Below, in pieces: positions 34,191 to 43,531 of a stretch of DNA of 64,000 nucleotides. Location of the stretch: positions 124,001-188,000 of the forward strand of contig NZ_JXQC01000003.1 of the NCBI RefSeq assembly GCF_001305965.1, read 5' to 3'. A program made the position numbers and the translations under genes. The notes under the pieces are model-generated. The model ran no database searches and was not told where the DNA came from. It saw only the letters and a list, made by a program, of their open reading frames with translations. Each line of letters starts with the position of its first letter. Within the stretch, counting starts at the first letter, position 1. The stretch comes from Erythrobacter sp. SG61-1L. Lineage in GTDB: Bacteria; Pseudomonadota; Alphaproteobacteria; Sphingomonadales; Sphingomonadaceae.

Positions 34191-35528
34191 ATGAATTCCG
34201 CAGCGACGGGAGCGGCCGGAACAGGCAGCGAGCGCAAGCTGGGCCGCTGGATGGCGGTTTCGCTGGTGATCGGCAATATGATCGGATCGGGCGCTTTTCT
34301 GCTGCCCGCGACGCTAGCCCCTCTGGGGTGGAGCTCGATCGGCGGCTGGCTGCTGACCATTGCGGGCGGGGTGTGTCTTGCGGCGGTGTTCTGCTGGCTG
34401 GTGCGGGCCATGCCGCGCGATGGCGGGCCATATGTCTACACGCGCGAGGCTTTCGGGCCCCTGGTCGGCTTTACTGTCACGTGGAGCTACTGGATATCGC
34501 TGTGGATCGGCAATGCTGCCATCGCCACGGCGTCGGTCAGCTATCTGGGGGCTTTCTTCCCGGTGTTCAACGGAACCAGCGGGGCCGCGCCACTGGCGGC
34601 CTGTGCGGTGACCTGGGCGCTGACCCTGCTCAACATCCGGGGCGTGCGTTCTGCCGGGCGGTTCCAACTGGTCACCACGCTGATCAAGCTGGTGCCGCTC
34701 ACGTTGGTGGTGGTGCTGGCCGCATGGGCACTGGGCGCGGGCAAGGCGAGCCTGCCGCCGCTGCATGACGGCGAGATTACTCCCGGCGCGGTGACGGCAG
34801 CTGCAACGCTGACCCTGTGGGCGCTGCTGGGCCTTGAATCCGCGACCGTTCCGGCAGGCAAGATCGAAGATCCGGAACGCACCGTGCCTTTTGCCACCAT
34901 GGTCGGCACGGCGGGTACCGGGCTGGTCTACCTCCTCACCAGTTCGGCCATCATCCTGCTGATGCCGAGGGATGTGATCGCGGGTTCCGGCGCGCCCTTC
35001 AGCGACTTCGTGGCGCATTACTGGGCGGCGGGGCCGGCGCTGGCTGTGGCGGGGTTCGCCGCGATCAGCTGTGTCGGCGCGCTCAATGGCTGGATTCTGG
35101 TTCAGGCGGAACTACCCTATGCCATGGCCCGCAACGGGGCCTTTCCCGAATGGTTCGGCAAGGAAACGCGGCACGGCACGCCGGGGCGGGCGCTGGTGGT
35201 TTCCAGCCTGTTGATGACCATCGTGATCCTGCTGAATTACCAGCGGTCCGCCGCCGAGATATTCCAGTTCCTGATCCTGCTTTCCACCGCGACCACCTTG
35301 TTCATGTATCTGGCCTGCATGCTTGCGGCGCTGCGCCTTTCGGGCAAGGGGCGGTTGGCCCGGTCTACACTGCTGCCCACAGTGGCGGTGATCGCGGCGG
35401 CCTATTCGCTCTGGACGATCTATGGCGCGGGGGGAGAGGCAGTGGGCTGGGGCTTGTTGCTGCTGGCGGCGGCGATTCCGGCCTATTACGCGATGAAGCT
35501 GGCAAAGGGGCGTGACACCGTGGATTGA
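34191..35528 (+). CDS. APC-family amino acid/polyamine permease
   Basis: A 445-residue inner-membrane transporter with about 12 hydrophobic helices. VIGNMIGSGAFLLPATLAPLG matches the unwound first helix of APC carriers (G-S/N-G motif), and RDGGPYVYTREAFG follows helix 2. The overall form is closest to AdiC/ArcD/PotE-like exchangers. It stands next to a deacetylase and an aminotransferase, so uptake of an amine or amino acid substrate is likely. The gene runs away from the thioesterase and is followed by a TetR gene 89 bases on. Confidence 0.9.
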   Translation: MNSAATGAAGTGSERKLGRWMAVSLVIGNMIGSGAFLLPATLAPLGWSSIGGWLLTIAGGVCLAAVFCWLVRAMPRDGGPYVYTREAFGPLVGFTVTWSYWISLWIGNAAIATASVSYLGAFFPVFNGTSGAAPLAACAVTWALTLLNIRGVRSAGRFQLVTTLIKLVPLTLVVVLAAWALGAGKASLPPLHDGEITPGAVTAAATLTLWALLGLESATVPAGKIEDPERTVPFATMVGTAGTGLVYLLTSSAIILLMPRDVIAGSGAPFSDFVAHYWAAGPALAVAGFAAISCVGALNGWILVQAELPYAMARNGAFPEWFGKETRHGTPGRALVVSSLLMTIVILLNYQRSAAEIFQFLILLSTATTLFMYLACMLAALRLSGKGRLARSTLLPTVAVIAAAYSLWTIYGAGGEAVGWGLLLLAAAIPAYYAMKLAKGRDTVD

Positions 35529-35617
35529 CGGGGCGCCGCCCTTGCTGGCCACGGGCGGCAGGGTTTATGCGCGAAGGCGTCGCCCCGGTTGCGGCACTTT
35601 CGGCAAGGCGAAGATCC

Positions 35618-36235
35618 ATGAACCCGGCCCCGAGCAAGCCCCGCGCGCCGCGCCAGGATGCGGAGGATCGCCGCAAGGAATTGCTGGCGGCGACCGTTTC
35701 CTGCCTTGCCCGGCTCGGTTCGCGCGCCACAACCGGGCGCGAAATCTGCCGCGAGGCGGGCGTGTCCCACGGGCTGCTGCGGCATTATTTCGCCAACCCG
35801 GAAGACCTGCTGCTGGAGACCTATCGGGATCTGTGCGACCGGTTCCTGCGCCGGTTCGAGGAAGTGGTGGTCAACCAGCCTTCCGACGATCCGATCGAGG
35901 GGATCGACCGGTTCTTTGCCGTCCTGTTTTCGGAAGAATGGTCGACTTCGGAAATCCTCGGCGCGTGGACAGCCTTCTGGTCGCTGGGGCGCAGCAGGCC
36001 GGAATTTGCCGCCGTCTATGAGTCCTTCAACCGCGAATACCGGCAATTGCTGGATGTCGCGCTGGCCCGGCTGCCCGCCAGCGCGGAAGGCATTGCCCGC
36101 AGCGATGCGGTGGAAATCCTCTCCGCAGTGATGGACGGGCTGTGGCTGGACCTGTGCCTTGCGCCCAGCGGCCGTTCTCGCGAGCGGGCGCTGGCGCTGT
36201 GCAGCCTGACCCTGCGACGCATTGCACCGCGGTGA
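35618..36235 (+). CDS. TetR-family transcriptional regulator (BetI-like)
   Basis: A 205-residue TetR regulator. The helix-turn-helix is TTGREICREAGVSHGLLRHYFANPEDLL near residues 35-65; the C-terminal domain with WTAFWSLGRSRPEF resembles BetI-group proteins. The ATG at 35618 is used, since upstream residues are not family-like. The gene probably regulates the permease or the TonB receptor/S9 peptidase pair that converges on it, with a gap of only three bases between the two stop codons. Confidence 0.85.
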   Translation: MNPAPSKPRAPRQDAEDRRKELLAATVSCLARLGSRATTGREICREAGVSHGLLRHYFANPEDLLLETYRDLCDRFLRRFEEVVVNQPSDDPIEGIDRFFAVLFSEEWSTSEILGAWTAFWSLGRSRPEFAAVYESFNREYRQLLDVALARLPASAEGIARSDAVEILSAVMDGLWLDLCLAPSGRSRERALALCSLTLRRIAPR

Positions 36236-36238
36236 GCC

Positions 36239-38239
36239 TCAGGGCGCGGTTGCCGCGCCTTTCAGCCAGCGATCGTACCAGTCGATGTCGCTGCGCATGC
36301 GGTGGATCAGATAGCTCGGCACGGTCAGCCCGTGGTTCTCGCCCGGATAGACGATCAGCCCGGTGGGCACGCCGTGCGATTTCAGCGCCAGATACATCTG
36401 TTGCGCTCCCGCGCAGGGCACATTGTCGTCCGCTTCGGCACATTGGAACAGGGTGGGGGCTGTGATGCGGCCGGATTCAAGGAAGGGGTAGGCCAGCTTC
36501 GTCCAGGTTTCGAAATTCTCCCACGGGGCGCCCAGTTCCAGCATATATTCGCGCGCATACATATCGACGCCGAAGGTCGCGAGCACATTGGCGACCCCCG
36601 CGCCCGAGACGCCTGCCTTGATCCGCTTGTCGCTGGCGATCATGTAATCGGTCAGGATGCCGCCATATGACCAGCCGCCAATGCCGATCCGGTCAGGGTC
36701 GGCAATGCCCTGGTCGATGGCATAGGTGATCCCGGCGCTGATGTCCTGCACGTCCAGATTGCCCCAGTCGGCATAGATCGCGCGGGAGAAGTCGAACCCC
36801 CGGCCGGATGACCCGCGCGGGTTGATTTTCAGCACGACATAGCCGGCCGCATTGAACAGCCGGGCATCAATGTCGAATTCATGGCTGTGCTGATAGACCG
36901 GCCCGCCATGCAGATCGACGATCAGCGGATATTTCCGCGCCGGATTGTAATCGGCGGGCAGGGTCATGAAGCCGTGGATTTCAACGTCGCCACTGGTGAA
37001 GGAAACATCGCGCGTGGCGCCCAGCGCGCGGGTTTCCAGCCAGCGATTATGGTGTGTCAGGGCGCGTTCCGAGCCGTCCAGCGCGACCAGTTCAGCCGGG
37101 CTTTCGGTGGTCGTGTCGAGCAGGGCGATATTGCCATTGGGCGCAATGGCGAAATCATAGCCCAGCCGCGCGCCCTTGGTCAGATAATCGACCTTGCCGC
37201 TTTGCGGATCGATCCGGGCAAGCCAGGTGTCGCGATCCTGCTCGATCAGGGAGACGAGCGAACCGTCCGGCGCCCAGCGGGGGAAATAGAACCAACGGTC
37301 GATCCATGCCGGGTGAGTGACTTCGCCGGTGGTCACATCGCCCACGGCAAGCTGGACCGATCCGTAATATATCCACTTGTCTTCGCCACCCTGCAACCAG
37401 ACGAGCTTCTTCGAATCCGGCGACCATGACGGGCCGGAACCCCAATCGGGATCGTTGTCGGCCCCGACGAAATTGCTGATCTTGCGCGGCTCGCCGCCTT
37501 CAGGGGCGATGACATAGATCTCGTAATTCAGGTTCCGGTCGTCGGCATGATCCTTGGCCACATAGGCGATCAGCTTGCCATCGGGCGACCATGCCGGATG
37601 CCAGTGATCGCGCGCACCGGACGTGATCGGCACAGCCTTGCCGCTGGCCAGATCGACCGTGAAAAGCTGCTGCGTGCGGTCATCCAGATAGCCGCGCCCG
37701 TCATATTTGAAGAAGAAGCGGTCGACTTCGATGGGCGGCGGAATGTCGGACTTGTCCCCCACGTGGCGGCCCTGTTCGGCCACTGCCACGGCGCGCTTGC
37801 CGTCGGGCGACAGGGAATAGTCGCTGATCCCGCCGGGGATCGCCGTGATGCGCCGTGCCTTGCCGCCCTTTGTCGGCATGGACCACAATTGCACATCGCC
37901 TTCCCCGTCGGGGCCATCGGCATCGCTCAGGAAGAACAGGGTCTTGCCGTCCGCCGCATAGTGCGGTTGCCACTCGCTTGCCTCGGGCGTGCGGGTCAGT
38001 TGCCGGGGCTGGGCGCCCTTCCAGGGCACTTCCCACAAATCGCTGGTTTCCTCGTCCCGGTCCTTGTCCGCCAGCGAGACGGAATAGGCGATCCGGCTGC
38101 TGTCCGGGGAGAAGTCGGGGCCGGAAACGCTGGCGAGGTTGAAGTAATCCTCCAGCGTAACCGGTGCAGTCTGCGCCGCCGCACCCGCGGCCTGAAGGGC
38201 GAGAAGCAGGCCCCCGCCCAGTACCCAGAGCTTACCCAT
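36239..38239 (-). CDS. Exported S9-family prolyl-oligopeptidase-type peptidase
   Basis: A 666-residue serine peptidase of the acylaminoacyl-peptidase/DPP group. A Sec signal (GGGLLLALQAAGAAAQ) is followed by a beta-propeller with SPDG repeats (about 40-400) and an alpha/beta-hydrolase domain. The nucleophile is GIGGWSYGG (Ser524); the acid lies in AEADDNVPCAGA and the histidine in YPGENHGL. It starts three bases after the stop of the upstream TonB receptor gene, so uptake and peptide cleavage are coupled. It likely trims oligopeptides that enter through that receptor. Confidence 0.93.
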   Translation of the reverse strand: MGKLWVLGGGLLLALQAAGAAAQTAPVTLEDYFNLASVSGPDFSPDSSRIAYSVSLADKDRDEETSDLWEVPWKGAQPRQLTRTPEASEWQPHYAADGKTLFFLSDADGPDGEGDVQLWSMPTKGGKARRITAIPGGISDYSLSPDGKRAVAVAEQGRHVGDKSDIPPPIEVDRFFFKYDGRGYLDDRTQQLFTVDLASGKAVPITSGARDHWHPAWSPDGKLIAYVAKDHADDRNLNYEIYVIAPEGGEPRKISNFVGADNDPDWGSGPSWSPDSKKLVWLQGGEDKWIYYGSVQLAVGDVTTGEVTHPAWIDRWFYFPRWAPDGSLVSLIEQDRDTWLARIDPQSGKVDYLTKGARLGYDFAIAPNGNIALLDTTTESPAELVALDGSERALTHHNRWLETRALGATRDVSFTSGDVEIHGFMTLPADYNPARKYPLIVDLHGGPVYQHSHEFDIDARLFNAAGYVVLKINPRGSSGRGFDFSRAIYADWGNLDVQDISAGITYAIDQGIADPDRIGIGGWSYGGILTDYMIASDKRIKAGVSGAGVANVLATFGVDMYAREYMLELGAPWENFETWTKLAYPFLESGRITAPTLFQCAEADDNVPCAGAQQMYLALKSHGVPTGLIVYPGENHGLTVPSYLIHRMRSDIDWYDRWLKGAATAP

Positions 38240-38242
38240 CGC

Positions 38243-41176
38243 CTAGAACACCGGGCCGAGCGAAACGGTCACGCCTGCATAGACGAAGCGGCCCATGCCG
38301 GAGATCGGATAATAGCTATAGGCAAAGTCCGGCCTGCTATCGAAGATGTTCTGCATGCCCGCATAAAGGTCCACCTTGTCGGCGATGTTGTAGCTGATCT
38401 GGAAATCATGCTCCCACTTCGCCTTGATCTTGAAATAGCTGGGATCGGCATAATCCGGGTCACCCGCCAGATCTTCCGCCGTGAAACGGTCGGTCGAGCT
38501 GAACCAGTTGATCCCGTAATTGATGGTGACTGGCTCCATTTCCCAGGTGAGGTCGAAGGTGGCCGAATATTCGGGGGCGAACATCTCCCCCTTGTCGGAA
38601 TTCACATCCGCGCCGGGGCTGGAGATGAATTCCAGCCGGTCGAGGTAATTGCCCACCAGCGTGACGTTGAATGTGCCCAGCCTGGCCGTCGGCAGGCGAT
38701 AGCCCATCGTCAGGTCCAGACCGGCGGTGCGGAACTGGGCGACATTGGCCGGCATCACGGAAAAGCCCATGATGTAGCCCGTATCGGGATCACGCTCGAT
38801 CCCCGGACAGAACTGGTTGTCCAGCGTCGGCTGGTCGACGCACAGGCGGGCCAGATCCTGCGCTTCGGGCGTGTTGATCGCATCCTCGATCTTGATGTCG
38901 TACCAGTCGGCCGAGAAGCTGAAGCCGGGGATGAAGCTGGGCCGCAGGACCACGCCTGCCGTCCATGTCTTGGCGGTTTCTTCCTGCAGGTCGGGATTTC
39001 CACTCGCCAGTCCTTCGGTATAGACACTGGCCACTTCGGGGGCGTTGGAGGGCTGGAACGTGGTGGGGTCGATCCCCATGGATGACAGCAAAGAGGCGCA
39101 ATTGGCTTCGCGATAGCTGGTGCCGTTATTGGTTTCCTGCGTGTCGCACGGATCGACAATGAAATTATAGGCCGTGCTGGGCGCGCCGAACAATTCGCCG
39201 ATATTGGGCGCGCGCACTGCCTGCGAATAGGTGGCGCGGAAGGAGATGTCGGGGATCGGGGCATAGACGCCGTCGACCTTCCACGTGGTGGTGCCGCCAA
39301 CCGTGCTGTAATCGGAATAGCGCGCTGCGGCCCCCAGTGAGAGCAGATAGGCACCCGGCACGTTCTTGAGGATCGGCAGGTTGATTTCGCCGAACAGTTC
39401 CTTGACGTCGTAGCTGCCGCTGGAAGGCTGGACGGCGCCCTGCCAGGTGAGGCCCGCCGCGATCATGGCATCGGGATCGAAGCGGCTGCTTTCCTTGCGA
39501 TATTCCGCGCCCAGCGCGAAGCCGACCGGTCCTCCGGGAAGTTCGAACAGGCCGGTAGTGTCGCCCGAGATCGAGCCGGAGACGACATGCTGGGTGACCT
39601 TGGACTTGCTGAGGCTGTCCGTCGTGACGAAGGCGATGGCGGCCGGATCCTGATCATATTCGCCGAAGATGTTGTAGGGCACGCAGCCCGCCATTTCGGG
39701 CGGCGCATCGGGGTCGAGGCTCACGCGGCACACCGGATCGCCGGTGATCGGATCTTCGACCACGTCGATGGCGGCCTGCCATTGCGCTTCCAGCCGGTTG
39801 CCGCGTGACAGGACGCGGCTCTTGGTCTGGCCATAGACATAGGAGATTTCGTAATTCAGGTGGTCGCTGATCGCGCCCTTGGCACCCACCACACTGCGCC
39901 ATGTCTCGCGAGTGACCTGCTCGGTATTGATGCCCAGATCGTAATTGTCGCGCGTCACCAGCACGCCGTCGGGGCTGGGTTCGCCGAACCACCATTCCGC
40001 CGCCGCGCCGGGAATGATCGCATCGCGGATGGATTGCGGCATGAAGGGGTTTTCAGCCGTCTGGAACAGGTAGAAGTCGAAAGTCGGCTGCGAGAGGGTT
40101 TCGCTGCGCGAACGGACATATTTCCCCTCGGCGAACAGCGTCAGGGCATCGCTGAATTCGTAATGGGCAAGGGCGTTCACAAGGTGGCGCTCGATGCCGG
40201 GGAACAGATCGCCCTGATAGCCATCGACCGGAGTGCTCGACCCGCCCTGCGCGTAGCCGCCGGATTCATCGAGCACGAGGCCGCGATCGTAGAGCTTGCC
40301 GTTGCCTTCGTAATCGGCGGCATAATCGAAATCGACGTCCACCGCGCCCATGGTGGCGCTGTCGGCGTAACGCACGTCATTGTAATAGATCAGGTCCGGA
40401 ATGTTCGGATCGTCGGGGATGTCCGCCTGATTGCGGTAAAGCGCGCCGGCCACGGGATTGCGCAGCCAGGGCCGCGCCTGATCGGAAACCCGCTCGTCAT
40501 TGCTGTATTCATAGGCGATGGCGAAATTGCCGCGCCCTTCGGAAAAGTTCTGACCGAAAGTGACCGCGCCGAACAGATTGTCGCCATCACCATATTTTGA
40601 TGTGCCGGCCTGAAAGCGGGCGGTGATGCCGTCGAAATCGTGCTTCAGGCGGAAATTGACCACGCCGGACACGCCGTCCGCGCCGTAAATGGCCGATGCG
40701 CCGCCGGTGAGGACGTCCACGGCCTCGATCAGGTCGGTCGGGATCGCGTTGATGTCCACTGCCGCAGAGCCGGAGACGGCCGCGACATGGCGCCGCCCGT
40801 CGACCAGCACCAGCGTGCGATCCGTGCCGAGATTGCGCAGGTTCAACAGGTCCAGCCCGGATTCGCCGAAATCGGGGAAGGAACCGGCGGTCTGGGCGCC
40901 GGTGATGGAATTCACCAGTGCGGGGCTTTGCACCAGAAAGTCCGCGATGTTGGTATAGCCCGATTCCTGGATCGCCTCGGCCGAGACCGTCACCACAGGG
41001 TTCGCGAAATCCAGCTCGCTGCGCGCCACACGGGTGCCGGTGACGACGATTGCATTGCCTTCGTCCAGAGCTTCTGCGGCAGGGTCCGGGGCCGGATCGG
41101 CATCTTGCGCGAAGGCGGGATGGGCAAGGCAGGCGCTGGCTAACAGTGCCGCGCGGAACAGGGCAGATTTCGTCAT
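38243..41176 (-). CDS. TonB-dependent outer-membrane receptor
   Basis: A 977-residue receptor. The signal peptide (MTKSALFRAALLASACLAHPAFA) directly follows GGGGGAAAT, which fixes the start at 41176 rather than 41221. The plug begins near AIVVTGTRVAR and shows VDVLTGGASAIYGADGVSGVVNF, typical of the large sphingomonad receptors with AIYGADGVSGV. The barrel is longer than average and ends SLGPVF. It is co-transcribed with an S9 peptidase, a pairing usually associated with peptide or peptide-like nutrients. No Fur-like site lies upstream, which also argues against a siderophore role. Confidence 0.93.
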   Translation of the reverse strand: MTKSALFRAALLASACLAHPAFAQDADPAPDPAAEALDEGNAIVVTGTRVARSELDFANPVVTVSAEAIQESGYTNIADFLVQSPALVNSITGAQTAGSFPDFGESGLDLLNLRNLGTDRTLVLVDGRRHVAAVSGSAAVDINAIPTDLIEAVDVLTGGASAIYGADGVSGVVNFRLKHDFDGITARFQAGTSKYGDGDNLFGAVTFGQNFSEGRGNFAIAYEYSNDERVSDQARPWLRNPVAGALYRNQADIPDDPNIPDLIYYNDVRYADSATMGAVDVDFDYAADYEGNGKLYDRGLVLDESGGYAQGGSSTPVDGYQGDLFPGIERHLVNALAHYEFSDALTLFAEGKYVRSRSETLSQPTFDFYLFQTAENPFMPQSIRDAIIPGAAAEWWFGEPSPDGVLVTRDNYDLGINTEQVTRETWRSVVGAKGAISDHLNYEISYVYGQTKSRVLSRGNRLEAQWQAAIDVVEDPITGDPVCRVSLDPDAPPEMAGCVPYNIFGEYDQDPAAIAFVTTDSLSKSKVTQHVVSGSISGDTTGLFELPGGPVGFALGAEYRKESSRFDPDAMIAAGLTWQGAVQPSSGSYDVKELFGEINLPILKNVPGAYLLSLGAAARYSDYSTVGGTTTWKVDGVYAPIPDISFRATYSQAVRAPNIGELFGAPSTAYNFIVDPCDTQETNNGTSYREANCASLLSSMGIDPTTFQPSNAPEVASVYTEGLASGNPDLQEETAKTWTAGVVLRPSFIPGFSFSADWYDIKIEDAINTPEAQDLARLCVDQPTLDNQFCPGIERDPDTGYIMGFSVMPANVAQFRTAGLDLTMGYRLPTARLGTFNVTLVGNYLDRLEFISSPGADVNSDKGEMFAPEYSATFDLTWEMEPVTINYGINWFSSTDRFTAEDLAGDPDYADPSYFKIKAKWEHDFQISYNIADKVDLYAGMQNIFDSRPDFAYSYYPISGMGRFVYAGVTVSLGPVF

Positions 41177-41444
41177 ATTTCCCCCTTGAGGCTGCGCGCC
41201 GGGACTCCGAATGCCTGACATTGCAGCTAACTTTTGGGAGCATGTGGTTGCATAGGATATTAGTCAACTGTCCAAAGCTTCCGGTGCGGCAAATGCAAAG
41301 GGTTAGGGCGCCGATCGCCAGCCGGATGGGCAAGAATCCTGCTTTGCCGCGAACTTAACTGCATTTGTAACCAATTCTCCCATCTTGGCGGTTGCGAAGC
41401 TGCGGGAAACCGGCAAGTTCGGAATCAGTGCGAAAGCTGGAACG

Positions 41445-42182
41445 ATGAACGAAAGCGGGATTGTCAGGACGGGGCCGGGCGGGCCGGACGGTGTGCGCAG
41501 GGGCCTAACCATCCTGTATGTGGAGGACGATCCCCGCGCCGCGGCGGAAGTGATCGAGCTCGCGCGCGAAAATGGCGATACGGTGATCTGGGAAAGCAGC
41601 GGCCATGGCGGCCTGTTACGCGCCGGCAGGGATGGGTTCGACGTGATCGTGCTCGACCGGATGCTGCCAGATCTCGATGGCCTGGCGATCCTTGCCCGCC
41701 TGCGCGAAAGCGGGGTCGGTACGCCGGTGTTGATGCTGTCCGCCCTTGGCCGCACGAGCGACCGGGCCGAAGGGCTGGACGCCGGGGCGGACGATTATCT
41801 GGCCAAGCCGTTCGAGGCGGAAGAATTGCTAGCCAGGCTGCGCGCGCTGCATCGTCGTGCCTCCGGGCGGGAACATAGCGCGGTGATCATCTATGGCGCG
41901 TTTGAATGCCATGTGAAGGCCCGCACAGTGTTCCGTCAGAACCGCCATGTGCCGCTCAGCCCCAAGGAATTCGAACTGTTCCGCTATTTCATCGAGAATG
42001 CGGGCGAAGTGCTGACCCGGCAGATGCTGCTGCGCGACATCTGGCGCATGTCCTTCGATCCGCAGACCAATGTGGTGGACGTCAATATCGGCCGCCTGCG
42101 CCGCAAGCTGGAAGATGGGTTCGACACTCCAGCGCTGGAGACGATCTATGGCTCCGGCTATCGCCTGCTGGACGGAAATTGA
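41445..42182 (+). CDS. OmpR-family response regulator
   Basis: A 245-residue two-component regulator. The receiver domain has the acidic pair in YVEDDPR, the phospho-acceptor Asp71 in VIVLDRMLPDLDG and the conserved Lys in YLAKPFE. The C-terminal winged helix (LSPKEFELFRYFIENAGEVLTR ... IGRLRRKLEDG) binds DNA. The ATG at 41445 is preferred over 41385 because the receiver begins shortly after. It is translationally coupled to a histidine kinase. The 268 bases between it and the divergent TonB receptor show no other gene. Confidence 0.92.
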   Translation: MNESGIVRTGPGGPDGVRRGLTILYVEDDPRAAAEVIELARENGDTVIWESSGHGGLLRAGRDGFDVIVLDRMLPDLDGLAILARLRESGVGTPVLMLSALGRTSDRAEGLDAGADDYLAKPFEAEELLARLRALHRRASGREHSAVIIYGAFECHVKARTVFRQNRHVPLSPKEFELFRYFIENAGEVLTRQMLLRDIWRMSFDPQTNVVDVNIGRLRRKLEDGFDTPALETIYGSGYRLLDGN

Positions 42183-43531
42183 CCGCCATTTCCGCCCACA
42201 GGTCGATCTTCTCACGCCTCGTGCTGTGGGCCATCGCGGTATCCACCGTGGTGGTGCTGCTACTGTGGCTGATGACCTATGCCTCGATCGAGCGATCCAC
42301 CGTCGCGGCGCAGAAGCGGGCTGTGGACGTCGATCTCGCTGGCCTTGTCGACATCTACGCCAGCGGAGGGGAGCAGGAACTGGCCCGGCGGATCAACGAT
42401 CGCCTCGCCTTCGTGCCGGGAGACGGCAATAGGCCGCATTACCTGCTCGTCCGCGCAGGCGGGGCACATATAGCTGGCGATCTTCAAAGCTGGCCGGCGT
42501 TGAACGCGCGCCTTTCCGAACGCGGTGAAGTCGCCTTGCCGGGTGGGCGCAGTGCCATTGCGCGGGCAACCCAGCTCGACGAGGATTTGCGCCTGCTGGT
42601 CGCGCGGGAGCGGGGGGACGATGCCAGCCTGCTCCATGCGGTGACGCTGGTATTCCTGGGCGGCGGTGCCGCACTGATCGCAGCGGTGGGCCTGCTGGGC
42701 CGATATGCCGCGCGGCGCCTTGCGCGCCGGATCGGGCGGATCAACGCCGCCTTTCGCGAACCCAATGTGCAATTGCTGGATACACTGACCGTGTGGCCCG
42801 GCGATGCGGACGAGATCGGCGAACTGGCCAGCCGCAGTGCGGCGGCACTGGCGCGATTGCGGCGACTGGTGGATGCCCACCGCGAAATGTCGGACCAGAT
42901 TGCGCATGAAATCCGCACCCCGCTGATGCATCTCGACAATCGTATCCTGAAGGTGTTGCGTACCGAACCGAACGAGATGGTTGCCATCGGCTTGGTCGAA
43001 GCGCGGGCCGATATTCGCCGCATTGTCGATATGCTGGAATCCCTGCTGGACATCGCCACGAGCGAGGCACGCCGGGGCGAGACTCTGGGCCTGCGCGAAG
43101 TGGACCTGAGCGAAATGGTCCAGCGGCTGGGCGAGCTTTATTCCGATAGTGCGGAGGAATCGGGCCATCGCTTCGAATGCGAAGTGGAACAGGGCGTGAC
43201 GATCAGGGGCGAGGAAAGCCAGTTGACCCGGCTGGTGACCAACCTGCTGGACAATGCCTTCAAATATGTACCGGCGGGCAGCGCCGTCCGCCTCAGCCTG
43301 CGGGCAGGCCCGGTGCTGACCGTCAGCGACGATGGGCCGGGCATTCCGGCGGAAGAGCGGGAACTGATCTTCCAGCGGTTCCGCCGGGGCGCGGGCCAGC
43401 GGCCCGAACGTCAGGGCAGCGGCCTTGGGCTGGCACTTGCCAGAGCGATTGCGGAGCGGCACGGGCTTACGATAAAGCTGGCCGATGCAGGCGTGGGCGC
43501 CTGTTTCGTGATCCGCAGGGAGAAGGCGTGA
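42179..43531 (+). CDS. Sensor histidine kinase
   Basis: A 450-residue membrane kinase. The start is a TTG at 42179 that overlaps the regulator stop (TTGA); no ATG or GTG fits before the first membrane helix (LVLWAIAVSTVVVLLLWLMTYA). A periplasmic loop of about 120 residues and a second helix (LVFLGGGAALIAAVGLLG) follow, then HAMP-like sequence, the H-box QIAHEIRTPLMHL (His243), N-box NLLDNAFKYVP, G1 DDGPGIP and G2 GSGLGLALARAI. Its stop overlaps the lipoprotein start (TGATG), so regulator, kinase and lipoprotein are one coupled unit. Confidence 0.9.
   Translation: MTAISAHRSIFSRLVLWAIAVSTVVVLLLWLMTYASIERSTVAAQKRAVDVDLAGLVDIYASGGEQELARRINDRLAFVPGDGNRPHYLLVRAGGAHIAGDLQSWPALNARLSERGEVALPGGRSAIARATQLDEDLRLLVARERGDDASLLHAVTLVFLGGGAALIAAVGLLGRYAARRLARRIGRINAAFREPNVQLLDTLTVWPGDADEIGELASRSAAALARLRRLVDAHREMSDQIAHEIRTPLMHLDNRILKVLRTEPNEMVAIGLVEARADIRRIVDMLESLLDIATSEARRGETLGLREVDLSEMVQRLGELYSDSAEESGHRFECEVEQGVTIRGEESQLTRLVTNLLDNAFKYVPAGSAVRLSLRAGPVLTVSDDGPGIPAEERELIFQRFRRGAGQRPERQGSGLGLALARAIAERHGLTIKLADAGVGACFVIRREKA

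Noticed and set aside
36966-37160. Plus-strand short frames near the S9 peptidase propeller
   Set aside because: They are antisense shadows without ribosome sites or domain matches.
37547-39085. 512-codon plus-strand frame across the S9 peptidase and TonB receptor
   Set aside because: It crosses the junction of two confirmed minus-strand genes and has no recognisable domain.
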